Assembly: GCA_021770615.1 (NCBI GenBank)
Contig: JAETQR010000026.1
Span: 1-55,631 of the forward strand
Reading direction: 5' to 3'
Length of the DNA: 55,631 nt
DNA from: Lachnospiraceae bacterium
GTDB lineage: Bacteria > Bacillota_A > Clostridia > Lachnospirales > Lachnospiraceae
Position 1 is the first letter of the stretch, and the number at the start of each line of letters is the position of its first letter. Below the pieces are notes generated by a model that saw only the letters and a list, made by a program, of their open reading frames with translations, ran no database searches and was not told the origin of the DNA. Position numbers and translations under genes: made by a program. Of the stretch, positions 25,027 through 33,346 are shown piece by piece.

Positions 25027-26631
25027 ATGAAACTGGAGTTTTTGGGGGCTGCACATGAGGTTACCGGAAGTTGCCATTATCTCGAGATCGGAGATAAAAA
25101 ACTGTGTGTGGATATTGGAATGGAGCAGGGGCAGCATCTTTTTGAAAGTCAGGAGATTCCGGTGAACCCGGCGGAGATCGACTATATTCTTCTTACGCAT
25201 GCACACATTGATCATACCGGACTTTTGCCAATGCTCTATGCAAGGGGATTCCGGGGAAGGGTATTTGCGACGAAAGCGACGTCAGACCTGAGTGCGATCA
25301 TGCTGAGAGATAGTGCACATATACAGCAGTTTGAGGCTGAATGGAGAAACCGTAAGGCATTAAGATCCGGAGGCGAGACATATGTTCCGCTTTATACGAT
25401 GGAGGATGCAATCGGTGCTGTCCGGCTTTTTGTACCGTGTGAGTATGACCAGAGGATCACGCTTTGTGAGGAAGTTACGATACGCTTTACTGATGTGGGG
25501 CATTTGCTTGGCTCCTCTTCGATCGAGGTATTTGCGACAGAGGATGGGGAACACAGAACAATCGTATTTTCCGGAGATCTTGGAAATACAAATAAGCCGA
25601 TATTGAAAGACCCTATTTACACAAAGAGTGCAGATTATGTGGTCATGGAATCTACATATGGGGACCGGTATCATGGAGATGCGCCGGATTACGTGGGACA
25701 GCTTGCTAAAATTATTGAGAAAACATTTGAAAAAGGGGGAAATGTGGTTATACCGGCCTTTGCAGTCGGGCGGACACAGGAACTTTTATATTTTCTCCGT
25801 CAGATCAAAGAGCAGGGATTGGTTCGGACAAATGCGGATTTTGAGGTCTATGTGGATAGTCCGCTGGCGGTAGAGGCGACGAATATTTTTGGGAAAAATG
25901 TAGAGGGATGTTTTGACGAAGAGGCACGGGCGCTTGTGCAAAAAGGGATAAATCCGATCGGATTCAAGGGGTTAAAGCTTTCGATCACAAGTGATGACAG
26001 CCGGGCGATCAATATGGATATGAACCCGAAAGTCATTATTTCGGCTTCGGGAATGTGTGAGGCCGGCAGGATCCGTCATCACCTGAAACACAATTTATGG
26101 AGAGAGGAAAGTACGATCGTTTTTGTTGGCTATCAGACGGTCGGGACTCTCGGCAGGGCATTGCTTGAGGGGGCTGAACAGGTGAAGCTGTTTGGAGAGA
26201 CGATCGAAGTAAAGGCAGAGATCGTTAAGATTTCCGGTATTAGCGGGCATGCGGATAAAAAGGGGCTTATCAACTGGGTTCTTGGCTTTAAAGAAAAACA
26301 GCCAGAGAAAGTATTTGTCGTTCATGGAGACGATCAGGTCTGTGAAAGTTTTGCAGCGTGTCTTCGAGATGAATACGATATATCAGCAAATGCGCCATAT
26401 AGTGGCAGCGTTTTTGATCTGGTGAGAGGGGAGTTTGAATATGTAGCGGATCCCGTTTATGCAAAGAAGAAACAATCTGCGAAAAAACGGGCTATGGATG
26501 TGTTTGGACGGCTTATCGCAGCAGGAGAACGTCTTTTGGCAGTTATCCGTAAAAATGAGGGCCTTAGTAATAAGGATGTTGCCAAATTTACAAATCAGAT
26601 CAATTCTTTGTGTGATAAGTGGGACCGATAG
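25027..26631 (+). CDS. Beta-CASP metallohydrolase (CPSF/YsxJ-like RNase)
   Basis: A 534-residue MBL-fold protein with beta-CASP insertion and a C-terminal RNA-specificity (RMMBL) domain, related to CPSF73-like RNases. Zinc motif THAHIDHTG lies near residue 59; later signatures are TDVGHLLGSSSIEV, FSGDLGNTNKPIL, ESTYGDRYHG and SASGMCEAGRIRHHLK, and ISGISGHADKKGL closes the metal site. The C-terminal 60 residues add a basic tail. Such proteins process or decay RNA; in this lineage the exact RNA target is unknown. The ATG at 25027 follows GGAGGGG; a TTG 18 bp upstream would overlap that site. A c-di-GMP phosphodiesterase gene follows after 14 bp. Confidence 0.88.
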   Translation: MKLEFLGAAHEVTGSCHYLEIGDKKLCVDIGMEQGQHLFESQEIPVNPAEIDYILLTHAHIDHTGLLPMLYARGFRGRVFATKATSDLSAIMLRDSAHIQQFEAEWRNRKALRSGGETYVPLYTMEDAIGAVRLFVPCEYDQRITLCEEVTIRFTDVGHLLGSSSIEVFATEDGEHRTIVFSGDLGNTNKPILKDPIYTKSADYVVMESTYGDRYHGDAPDYVGQLAKIIEKTFEKGGNVVIPAFAVGRTQELLYFLRQIKEQGLVRTNADFEVYVDSPLAVEATNIFGKNVEGCFDEEARALVQKGINPIGFKGLKLSITSDDSRAINMDMNPKVIISASGMCEAGRIRHHLKHNLWREESTIVFVGYQTVGTLGRALLEGAEQVKLFGETIEVKAEIVKISGISGHADKKGLINWVLGFKEKQPEKVFVVHGDDQVCESFAACLRDEYDISANAPYSGSVFDLVRGEFEYVADPVYAKKKQSAKKRAMDVFGRLIAAGERLLAVIRKNEGLSNKDVAKFTNQINSLCDKWDR

Positions 26632-26645
26632 AGGAGGAATAAGAC

Positions 26646-27971
26646 TTGAAGGAAAGCAGGAAATCGTATATGGAGGGGATAACGTGTCAGTATGATTCTT
26701 TGACGGGATTGTACAATCTTGATACGTTTAAGACGGGAGTAAAGGCGATTCTTGGTGATAAAGACCTCAAAGCCCGGTATGCATTGTTATATACGGATAT
26801 TACCCATTTTGAGAGGGTAAATAACCTGTACGGCAGCCGGCCTGCCGATACTCTTCTTGTGGATCTGGCAAATGCGATTTCAGAAGCTGATATCGGAATA
26901 CAGCTTTATTGCCGCAGTATAGCGGATCATTTTGTTATGTTGGTGCAGTATGAGAAGAAAGAGGCATTGGGACACGATCTGGAAGAGTTTTGCCGGGAGT
27001 TTAACCATTTTGCTATGGAGAGGTTTCCGGATGCGGTTCCGCGTCTTGGGATCGGGGCATTTCTTATCTATGACCAGACAGAATCGATTGACGATATGGT
27101 AGATAAGGCGAATGCTGCGCGAAAAAGTCTCAGGGGAAGAAGTTCGATCTGTGTGGCTTATTATAATCCGGTAGATTTTGGTAAACACAGGAGAGCAAAA
27201 GAAATTGAAAAAGATATGATGAGGGCGCTGGATGATGGGGAATTTAAAGTATACCTTCAGCCAAAGTATGACCTTGTTACGAAAAAGATGGTCGGTGCAG
27301 AGGCGCTTGTCCGCTGGATAAAAAAAGACGGGACGATGATCTATCCGGACGAATTTATCCCTGTTTTTGAGAAAAATGGTTTTATCCGCCAGTTGGATTT
27401 TTACATGCTTGAGCATGTGTGCGAGATGCTCCGGAGGCGGTTGGAGGAGAGAAAGGTTTGTCTGCCGATTTCGATCAACCAGTCAAGAGTACTGCTTAAT
27501 AGTGATACCTATACTGCGGATGTGGCCTACGTATTGAATAGTTATAATACCCCGCCGGATCTGATCGAGCTGGAATTGACAGAGCGTATTTTTTCAGACT
27601 CATTGGACGAGATGGCGGAAATGATGTCAGAGCTTAAGAAGCTTGGGATCAAGTGGTCGATCGATGATTTTGGAACCGGTTATTCTTCGCTTAATTTGCT
27701 AAAAAAACTGCCGGTTGATATCATAAAGATCGACAAGGCATTTCTGGATGAAACGGAAACTTCTAACGTCAGCAAGGTTATCATACGTAAGACAGTGGAA
27801 CTCATTCAGGAATTGGACAAAACAGTAGTGTGTGAAGGTGTAGAGACGGAGGAGCAGGCGAGTTATCTGAAAGCGATCCACTGTGATGTAAGCCAGGGAT
27901 ATCTGTATGCAAAACCGATGCCGATGGATGAATTTGAAAAACTGATGGATTCTGAAGTGATCGTGGCTTAG
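26646..27971 (+). CDS. c-di-GMP phosphodiesterase with degenerate GGDEF (GGDEF-EAL)
   Basis: A 441-residue cytoplasmic protein with no membrane segment. Residues about 15-175 are a GGDEF-like domain whose signature is replaced by SIADH (91-95), so synthesis is unlikely; it may bind GTP as an allosteric input. Residues about 190-435 form an EAL domain with intact catalytic residues: Glu219 (EAL 219-221), Asn278, Glu313, Asp340/Asp341, Lys361 and the late VCEGVETEEQ Glu. It should hydrolyse c-di-GMP. It starts at TTG 26646 and follows the beta-CASP gene closely, suggesting one operon. Confidence 0.88.
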   Translation: MKESRKSYMEGITCQYDSLTGLYNLDTFKTGVKAILGDKDLKARYALLYTDITHFERVNNLYGSRPADTLLVDLANAISEADIGIQLYCRSIADHFVMLVQYEKKEALGHDLEEFCREFNHFAMERFPDAVPRLGIGAFLIYDQTESIDDMVDKANAARKSLRGRSSICVAYYNPVDFGKHRRAKEIEKDMMRALDDGEFKVYLQPKYDLVTKKMVGAEALVRWIKKDGTMIYPDEFIPVFEKNGFIRQLDFYMLEHVCEMLRRRLEERKVCLPISINQSRVLLNSDTYTADVAYVLNSYNTPPDLIELELTERIFSDSLDEMAEMMSELKKLGIKWSIDDFGTGYSSLNLLKKLPVDIIKIDKAFLDETETSNVSKVIIRKTVELIQELDKTVVCEGVETEEQASYLKAIHCDVSQGYLYAKPMPMDEFEKLMDSEVIVA

Positions 27972-28054
27972 TGAAGTATTTGAAATTATGTGATGCCAGA
28001 GCTGACAGGTTATGGCATTATATAACATAAATAAAAATTTAGGAGGATATTGAA

Positions 28055-28711
28055 ATGAAATTCTTTATTGACACAGCCAATGTAGAGGATATTAAAAAGG
28101 CAAATGACATGGGTGTCATCTGTGGTGTAACGACAAATCCGTCCCTGATCGCAAAAGAGGGAAGAGATTTTGGACAGGTTATCGCTGAAATCGCATCGAT
28201 CGTAGACGGACCGATCAGTGGCGAGGTAAAAGCAACGACTGTGGATGCAGAGGGCATGATCGCAGAGGGAAGAGAGATTGCGAAGATCCATCCGAACATG
28301 GTAGTAAAGATCCCGATGACAGTAGAGGGACTGAAAGCGACAAAAGCATTGACAGATGAGGGTATCAAAGTAAATGTGACACTTATCTTTAGTACAAACC
28401 AGGCGCTTCTTGCTGCGAGAGCAGGAGCTACTTTTGTGTCTCCATTCCTGGGACGTCTTGATGATATTTCACAGCCGGGTATCGATCTGATCGAGAGCAT
28501 TTCTGCTGTATTTGCAAACTATCCGGAGATTGATACAGAGATCATTGCAGCAAGCGTTCGTAACCCGATCCATGTAACAGACTGTGCGCTGGCAGGTGCT
28601 GACATCGCTACTGTTCCTTATAGCGTGATCGAGCAGATGACAAAGCATCCTCTTACGGATCAGGGAATTGCAAAGTTCCAGGCGGACTATAAAGCCGTGT
28701 TCGGCGAATAA
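28055..28711 (+). CDS. Fructose-6-phosphate aldolase / transaldolase (TalC/MipB family)
   Basis: A 218-residue member of the small TalC/MipB/FSA aldolase group, which transfers dihydroxyacetone units between sugar phosphates. Typical elements are the [16 protein letters not shown] start, [13 protein letters not shown], the Schiff-base lysine in VVKIPMT and the [17 protein letters not shown] and [11 protein letters not shown] segments. Members act either as fructose-6-phosphate aldolases or as true transaldolases; with a transketolase pair directly downstream the latter is a fair inference. TTAGGAGG is the ribosome site. Its 3' end is the seed of a 46-bp tandem repeat. Confidence 0.9.
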   Translation: MKFFIDTANVEDIKKANDMGVICGVTTNPSLIAKEGRDFGQVIAEIASIVDGPISGEVKATTVDAEGMIAEGREIAKIHPNMVVKIPMTVEGLKATKALTDEGIKVNVTLIFSTNQALLAARAGATFVSPFLGRLDDISQPGIDLIESISAVFANYPEIDTEIIAASVRNPIHVTDCALAGADIATVPYSVIEQMTKHPLTDQGIAKFQADYKAVFGE

Positions 28712-28803
28712 TCTGGATAGGTTGTTAAGTCACGGCTTTGCCGTGTTCGGCGAATAATCTGGATAGGTTACTAAGTCACGGCTTTGCCGTGTTCGGCGAA
28801 TAA
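28694..28803 (+). repeat. 46-bp tandem repeat derived from the aldolase 3' end
   Basis: Two full units (28694-28739 and 28740-28785) and an 18-bp partial unit (28786-28803) are arranged head to tail; the full units differ at only two positions (around 28724). The first unit contains the last codons and stop of the aldolase gene, so the others are copies placed after the stop. Each junction forms the hairpin CACGGC-TTT-GCCGTG. Confidence 0.9.
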
Positions 28804-28830
28804 GCGAATAAATTAAAGGAGTTAAAGATT

Positions 28831-29658
28831 ATGAATACGTTAGAACTGAAAAAAATGGCTAACGAAGTTCGTAAAGGTATTGTGACTGCTGTGCACAGTG
28901 CGAAATCCGGGCATCCGGGTGGATCTCTCTCGGCAGCGGATATTTATACATACCTTTTCTTCGAAGAGCTGAATATTGATCCTGAAAATCCACAGAAACC
29001 GGATCGTGACCGTTTTGTCCTCAGTAAAGGGCATACGGCGCCGGGGTACTATTCTGCACTGGCAAACAGAGGATTTTTCCCGGTAGAAGATCTTACGACG
29101 CTTCGTCACACAGGATCTTACCTGCAGGGGCATCCGGACAAAAAACACATTCCGGGTGTGGATATGTCGAGCGGTTCTCTGGGACAGGGAATTTCTGCAG
29201 CAGTTGGTATGGCGCTGTCTGCAAAACTGAGCGGGGATGATTACCGTGTCTATACGCTTCTCGGAGATGGAGAGATCCAGGAAGGACAGGTCTGGGAGGC
29301 AGCGATGTTTGCCGGACATCGTAAACTCGATAATTTTGTTGCGATCGTAGACAATAATGGTCTTCAGATCGACGGAGATATCGCAGATGTATGTTCTCCA
29401 TATCCAATCGATGAGAAATTTAAAGCATTTAATTTCCATGTGATCAATGTGGATGCACACGATTTTGATGCCTTGAAAAAGGCTTTTGATGAGGCAAAAG
29501 CAACGAAGGGACAGCCTACCGCTATTATCGCTAAGAGTGTGAAGGGTAAAGGCGTATCCTTTATGGAGAATCAGGCCAGCTGGCATGGCGCAGCTCCAAA
29601 TGATGAGCAGTATGCACAGGCTATGGCAGATTTAGAGAAAGTAGGTGAATCCCTGTGA
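28831..29658 (+). CDS. Transketolase, N-terminal subunit
   Basis: The 275-residue thiamine-diphosphate-binding half of a split transketolase. It starts with VRKGIVTAVHSAKSGHPGGS and has the TPP/Mg motif GDGEIQEGQVWEAAMFAGHR with the NNGLQIDG metal site (Asn-x-Gly), VLSKGHTAPGYYSAL and the catalytic His pairs. It overlaps the C-terminal subunit gene by 4 bp (GTGA), so translation is coupled. Split transketolases are common in Clostridia. It should work with the aldolase in the non-oxidative pentose phosphate pathway. Confidence 0.93.
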   Translation: MNTLELKKMANEVRKGIVTAVHSAKSGHPGGSLSAADIYTYLFFEELNIDPENPQKPDRDRFVLSKGHTAPGYYSALANRGFFPVEDLTTLRHTGSYLQGHPDKKHIPGVDMSSGSLGQGISAAVGMALSAKLSGDDYRVYTLLGDGEIQEGQVWEAAMFAGHRKLDNFVAIVDNNGLQIDGDIADVCSPYPIDEKFKAFNFHVINVDAHDFDALKKAFDEAKATKGQPTAIIAKSVKGKGVSFMENQASWHGAAPNDEQYAQAMADLEKVGESL

Positions 29659-30596
29659 GTGAAGTGAAGAAAATCGCGACTCGTGAGAGTTATGGAAATG
29701 CACTTGCAGAGTTGGGTGCAGAATTTAAAAATCTTGTAGTTCTGGATGCAGACCTTGCAGCTGCCACAAAGACGGGAGTGTTTAAAAAGGCATTTCCGGA
29801 AAGACATATTGACTGCGGGATCGCTGAGTGTAATATGATCGGCATTGCAGCCGGTCTTGCGGCTACCGGAAAAATTCCGTTTGCCAGTTCGTTTGCGATG
29901 TTTGCAGCCGGCCGTGCGTTTGAGCAGGTTCGCAACTCGGTTGCTTATCCAAAACTGAACGTAAAGATCGGTGCAACTCATGCAGGAATCTCTGTCGGAG
30001 AGGATGGTGCGACGCATCAGTGTAATGAAGATATTGCGCTGATGAGAACGATTCCGGGGATGGTCGTGCTGAACCCATCCGATGATGTAGAGGCAAAGGC
30101 TGCTGTCCGTGCAGCGATCGAGCATGAAGGTCCGGTCTATCTTCGTTTCGGAAGACTGGCAGTACCTGTGATCAATGACAAGCCGGATTATAAATTTGAG
30201 CTTGGTAAGGGAGTTGTTCTCCGTGAGGGCAAAGATGTGACGATCATCGCGACCGGCCTTCCGGTATCAGAGTGCCTTGCAGCTGCCGACAAACTGGCTG
30301 CTGACGGAATCGATGCAAAAGTGATCAATATCCATACGATCAAGCCGTTAGATGAGGAACTTGTTCTGGCTGCTGCGAAAGAGACCGGAAAAGTAGTTAC
30401 TGTAGAGGAACATTCGGTGATCGGTGGTCTGGGAAGTGCGGTGTGTGATGTGCTTTCTGAGAAATGTCCGACCAGGGTAATGAAGATCGGTATCAACGAT
30501 ACATTTGGAGAATCCGGTCCTGCCGTAGAGCTTGTAAAGAAATATGGGCTTGATGCAGAAAGTATTTATGCAAAAGTAAAGGATTTTGCCAAATAA
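29655..30596 (+). CDS. Transketolase, C-terminal subunit
   Basis: The 313-residue pyrimidine-binding half of the split transketolase. It carries the pyrimidine-domain DADLAAATKTGVFKKAFPER, the catalytic Glu in IAECNMIGIAAGLAATG, and GATHAGISVGEDGATHQ. A C-terminal transketolase domain (about 185-310) ends the protein. The start is GTG 29655, overlapping the upstream stop codon. A strong hairpin at 30635 ends the transcript. Confidence 0.93.
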   Translation: MSEVKKIATRESYGNALAELGAEFKNLVVLDADLAAATKTGVFKKAFPERHIDCGIAECNMIGIAAGLAATGKIPFASSFAMFAAGRAFEQVRNSVAYPKLNVKIGATHAGISVGEDGATHQCNEDIALMRTIPGMVVLNPSDDVEAKAAVRAAIEHEGPVYLRFGRLAVPVINDKPDYKFELGKGVVLREGKDVTIIATGLPVSECLAAADKLAADGIDAKVINIHTIKPLDEELVLAAAKETGKVVTVEEHSVIGGLGSAVCDVLSEKCPTRVMKIGINDTFGESGPAVELVKKYGLDAESIYAKVKDFAK

Positions 30597-30634
30597 GCAG
30601 ATAAGAAGAAAAAGAACATTTTTTTAAACATGAT

Positions 30635-30664
30635 AAAAGCGGCATCAGAACAGGTGCCGCTTTT
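30635..30664. terminator. Bidirectional terminator
   Basis: A perfect 10-bp stem AAAAGCGGCA (30635-30644) with 30655-30664, flanked by A-runs and T-runs, between the convergent transketolase and diguanylate cyclase genes. Confidence 0.85.
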
Positions 30665-30719
30665 GTGCTGGTACAAAAATGTTCGTTGTATATGAGCCGG
30701 AGTCGTTGTTAAGTTTAAG

Positions 30720-31823
30720 TTACGCAGCGCCTGTTTCCGAAGGGGCTGTCACAACGCAGTTTTTCCCCTTTTGCTTTCCTTCATAAAGATACTGGTCCGC
30801 CATACTGATACATTTTTCAAATGTATTTCCGGGTGTATAAGGGGCGACGCCAAAGGTCATGGTCACATTGATCACCTCGTCCTGAAATATACTGTTCATA
30901 TGCTCGATCTCATAACGTATCTTTTCGGCGATGATGTGGGCATATTCTATGTTGGCCCGGAGAAGGATGAGGATTTCTTCCCCACCCCAGCGACAGGCCA
31001 TATTTTGTTTGCCCGTATTTTTTAATATGATATCTGCCACAGATTTTAATACATAGTCTCCGCATGCATGTCCGTATTGGTCATTAAACTGCTTAAAATC
31101 ATCAATATCTCCCATGATAAAACAATAATCTTCCTGCGTGTTGTCTAACAGGGAATGAAATTCTTCTTCCATGCTGTGACGGTTTCTCAGTTTGGTCAGG
31201 GCGTCGTAGCGTGCCAGACGATCCAGTTTTATGTTCGTGGTGCGCAGTTCATATTCTTTTCTGCGGATCTCTATCGTGTGAAACGTGGCAAAGAACATGA
31301 TCATGACAGCCGCAATGAAAATATTTATTGCAGATATTGAAAATCCAAGCAGGTCAGAATGGCCCCTGGACAGAGGCCCCATTATGTAGGAGCAGATCCT
31401 CATTGCGATTGTAAGGGTTAAGTTGATGACCCCAAGTATGCTTGGAACCAGTATTTTTTTCTTCAACGTAGGAGAGATATAAGCAAAGTAATAAGCGACA
31501 TAGATCAGTCCGATGTTATACAGGGAAAATCCATATTTCCATCCGATCATGATCGTAGCAAAGAAGGAGTGCAGGATGATCTCCAGATAAGTACTGATGA
31601 AAGCCGCCAGATAATACTCCTTCCGGAGGAGCATTTCAAGGATCACAGCATAAAAAAGTACACTGAAACAGTTAAAGACAGCGAGAGGGATACACCGGCA
31701 TGAGAAAAATAAGATCGTGAGTGCGATATGTACGACTCCGATGCCGATTCTCGCCAGCTCATAGCGAATATATTCGGTTATTTCCCTTCTTCCCGAAAGA
31801 ATATCTTTGAAATAGCTGATCAT
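30720..31823 (-). CDS. Membrane diguanylate cyclase (GGDEF)
   Basis: A 367-residue protein with six or so transmembrane segments (about residues 27-180) and a C-terminal GGDEF domain (about 200-360). The active-site loop reads GGEEI (280-284), a permitted variant, and MGDIDDFKQFNDQYGHACGD supplies the metal and GTP sites. The RxxD inhibitory I-site expected just upstream of the loop is absent (GKQN instead), so product feedback may be lacking. The ATG at 31823 follows AGGAGA at the right spacing; a longer form to 31895 would begin inside an AT-rich promoter region. It should make c-di-GMP in response to a membrane signal that is not identifiable here. Confidence 0.88.
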   Translation of the reverse strand: MISYFKDILSGRREITEYIRYELARIGIGVVHIALTILFFSCRCIPLAVFNCFSVLFYAVILEMLLRKEYYLAAFISTYLEIILHSFFATIMIGWKYGFSLYNIGLIYVAYYFAYISPTLKKKILVPSILGVINLTLTIAMRICSYIMGPLSRGHSDLLGFSISAINIFIAAVMIMFFATFHTIEIRRKEYELRTTNIKLDRLARYDALTKLRNRHSMEEEFHSLLDNTQEDYCFIMGDIDDFKQFNDQYGHACGDYVLKSVADIILKNTGKQNMACRWGGEEILILLRANIEYAHIIAEKIRYEIEHMNSIFQDEVINVTMTFGVAPYTPGNTFEKCISMADQYLYEGKQKGKNCVVTAPSETGAA

Positions 31824-31913
31824 AAAAACTGTCTCCTGGTATTTTTGATGTAAATAGTATAACATAAAAAATAATAATAGGAAATGGTTTTCCATGGAAA
31901 AAATACTTTTAAG

Positions 31914-31942
31914 TTGCGTTTCGTAAAGGGGAACTATATAAT
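31914..31942 (+). promoter_or_regulatory. Promoter of the aroA operon
   Basis: TTGCGT (31914-31919), a 17-bp spacer and TATAAT (31937-31942), 35 bp before the aroA start. Confidence 0.65.
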
Positions 31943-31976
31943 AGGTGAAGAGGCTGTCAGGAAGGAGAGAGTGAGG

Positions 31977-33287
31977 ATGCAGACATATATGTGCAGGCCG
32001 GTTCCGGGAAACCGCCGGTTTGAAGTGAGTGTGCCGGGATCAAAAAGCATGACGAACCGGGCACTTTTAATGGGAGCGCTTGCGGAGGGAAGGACCGTGC
32101 TGAAGGGAGTGCTTTTTAGTGATGATTCCAGGGTTTTTATGCAGGCACTCAAAATGATCGGATATGAGATAGAGATAAAGGAAGAGGAAAAGACCGTAGC
32201 TATTGAAGGATTCGGAGGTGAAATTCCGGGAGACGAGGTGACGATGCGGCGGATTTATGTGGGGAGCGCCGGAACAGCTGCCAGATTTTTAACGGCGTTT
32301 CTGGGGTTATCCGGTAAATCATTTTTAATGGAATCTTCTGACCAGATGAAAGAGAGGCCGATGAAACCGCTTCTTAGAGCGTTAGAGGATTTAGGAGTAC
32401 AGTTTGAATTTTTGGACAAGCCATATGCCTTTCCGTTTCAGATCAAGGGAAGAGAAGAGAAAGATCCGGAATATATCGAACTGGATATCGATCAGAGCAG
32501 TCAGTTTCTGAGTGCGCTTCTGTTAAGCGGAGTGATGTGCCGGAAGGGAATCACGATCCGGCTTACCGGAAAGAGAGATGCAAGGGCATATGTGACGATT
32601 TCCATGAAAATGATGGCTCAGTTTGGAGGCAGGGTAGAACAGTTAAATAAGAATACATATCGTGTAATGCCCGGACAGCGTTATAAAGCGGGGGAATACC
32701 AGATCGAGCCGGATGTGTCTGCTGCATGTTATTTTTATGCGATTGCTGCCATAACGGGAAATGAAGCTAAGGTCATGCATGTCCACAGTACGACGACACA
32801 GGGTGATATCCGTTTTCTGGAGGTACTTGAAAAAATGGGATGCCACCTGAGGGAAGAGAAGAATGGGATTGTTCTGACTGGTCCGGCATCCGGAAAGTTG
32901 AAAGGGATTCATGTGGATATGAGTGATTTTTCGGATCAGACGATGACGCTGGCTGCGATTGCTCCTTTTGCCGCCGATGAAACCGTGATTGACGGGGTGG
33001 GACATATACGCAGACAGGAGTCAGACCGGATCCGGGGAATTGTTACGGAACTCTCAAGAATGGGGGTTCGATGTGAGGAGAGAGAGGATGGCGTGACGAT
33101 CCATCCCGGAGAAGTAAAACCTGCTATTGTCCAGACTTATAACGATCACCGGATGGCAATGGCATTTGCTGTGACAGGGTGCAGGGCAGATGGGATTCAG
33201 ATCGCAGATCCGGAATGCTGCAGAAAGACGTTTGAAAACTACTTTGAGGTATTGACAAATCTTGATTTAACAACTAATATTGAGTAA
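31977..33287 (+). CDS. aroA: 3-phosphoshikimate 1-carboxyvinyltransferase (EPSP synthase)
   Basis: A 436-residue EPSP synthase, step six of the shikimate pathway. Key motifs are VPGSKSMTNRALLMGALAEG at the start (shikimate-phosphate site), GSAGTAARFLTAFLG (PEP loop), DQSSQFLSALLLSG and the C-terminal RIRGIVTELSRMG and YNDHRMAMAFAV. The loop has Gly-Thr-Ala as expected for PEP binding. The ATG at 31977 is chosen because a longer frame to 31884 runs over the promoter. It leads a long co-directional run with argS, two ATPases, an aroD-aroK fusion and efp. Confidence 0.93.
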   Translation: MQTYMCRPVPGNRRFEVSVPGSKSMTNRALLMGALAEGRTVLKGVLFSDDSRVFMQALKMIGYEIEIKEEEKTVAIEGFGGEIPGDEVTMRRIYVGSAGTAARFLTAFLGLSGKSFLMESSDQMKERPMKPLLRALEDLGVQFEFLDKPYAFPFQIKGREEKDPEYIELDIDQSSQFLSALLLSGVMCRKGITIRLTGKRDARAYVTISMKMMAQFGGRVEQLNKNTYRVMPGQRYKAGEYQIEPDVSAACYFYAIAAITGNEAKVMHVHSTTTQGDIRFLEVLEKMGCHLREEKNGIVLTGPASGKLKGIHVDMSDFSDQTMTLAAIAPFAADETVIDGVGHIRRQESDRIRGIVTELSRMGVRCEEREDGVTIHPGEVKPAIVQTYNDHRMAMAFAVTGCRADGIQIADPECCRKTFENYFEVLTNLDLTTNIE

Positions 33288-33346
33288 GAATGACAAGGAA
33301 ATACAGTCTGGAAATGCATCAGGCTGCTAGAAAAGAGGTATCAGAA

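Noticed and set aside
28840..29586. A 248-codon frame on the - strand inside the transketolase N-terminal gene
   Set aside because: Transketolase is clear on the + strand, and the antisense frame shows no conserved sequence.
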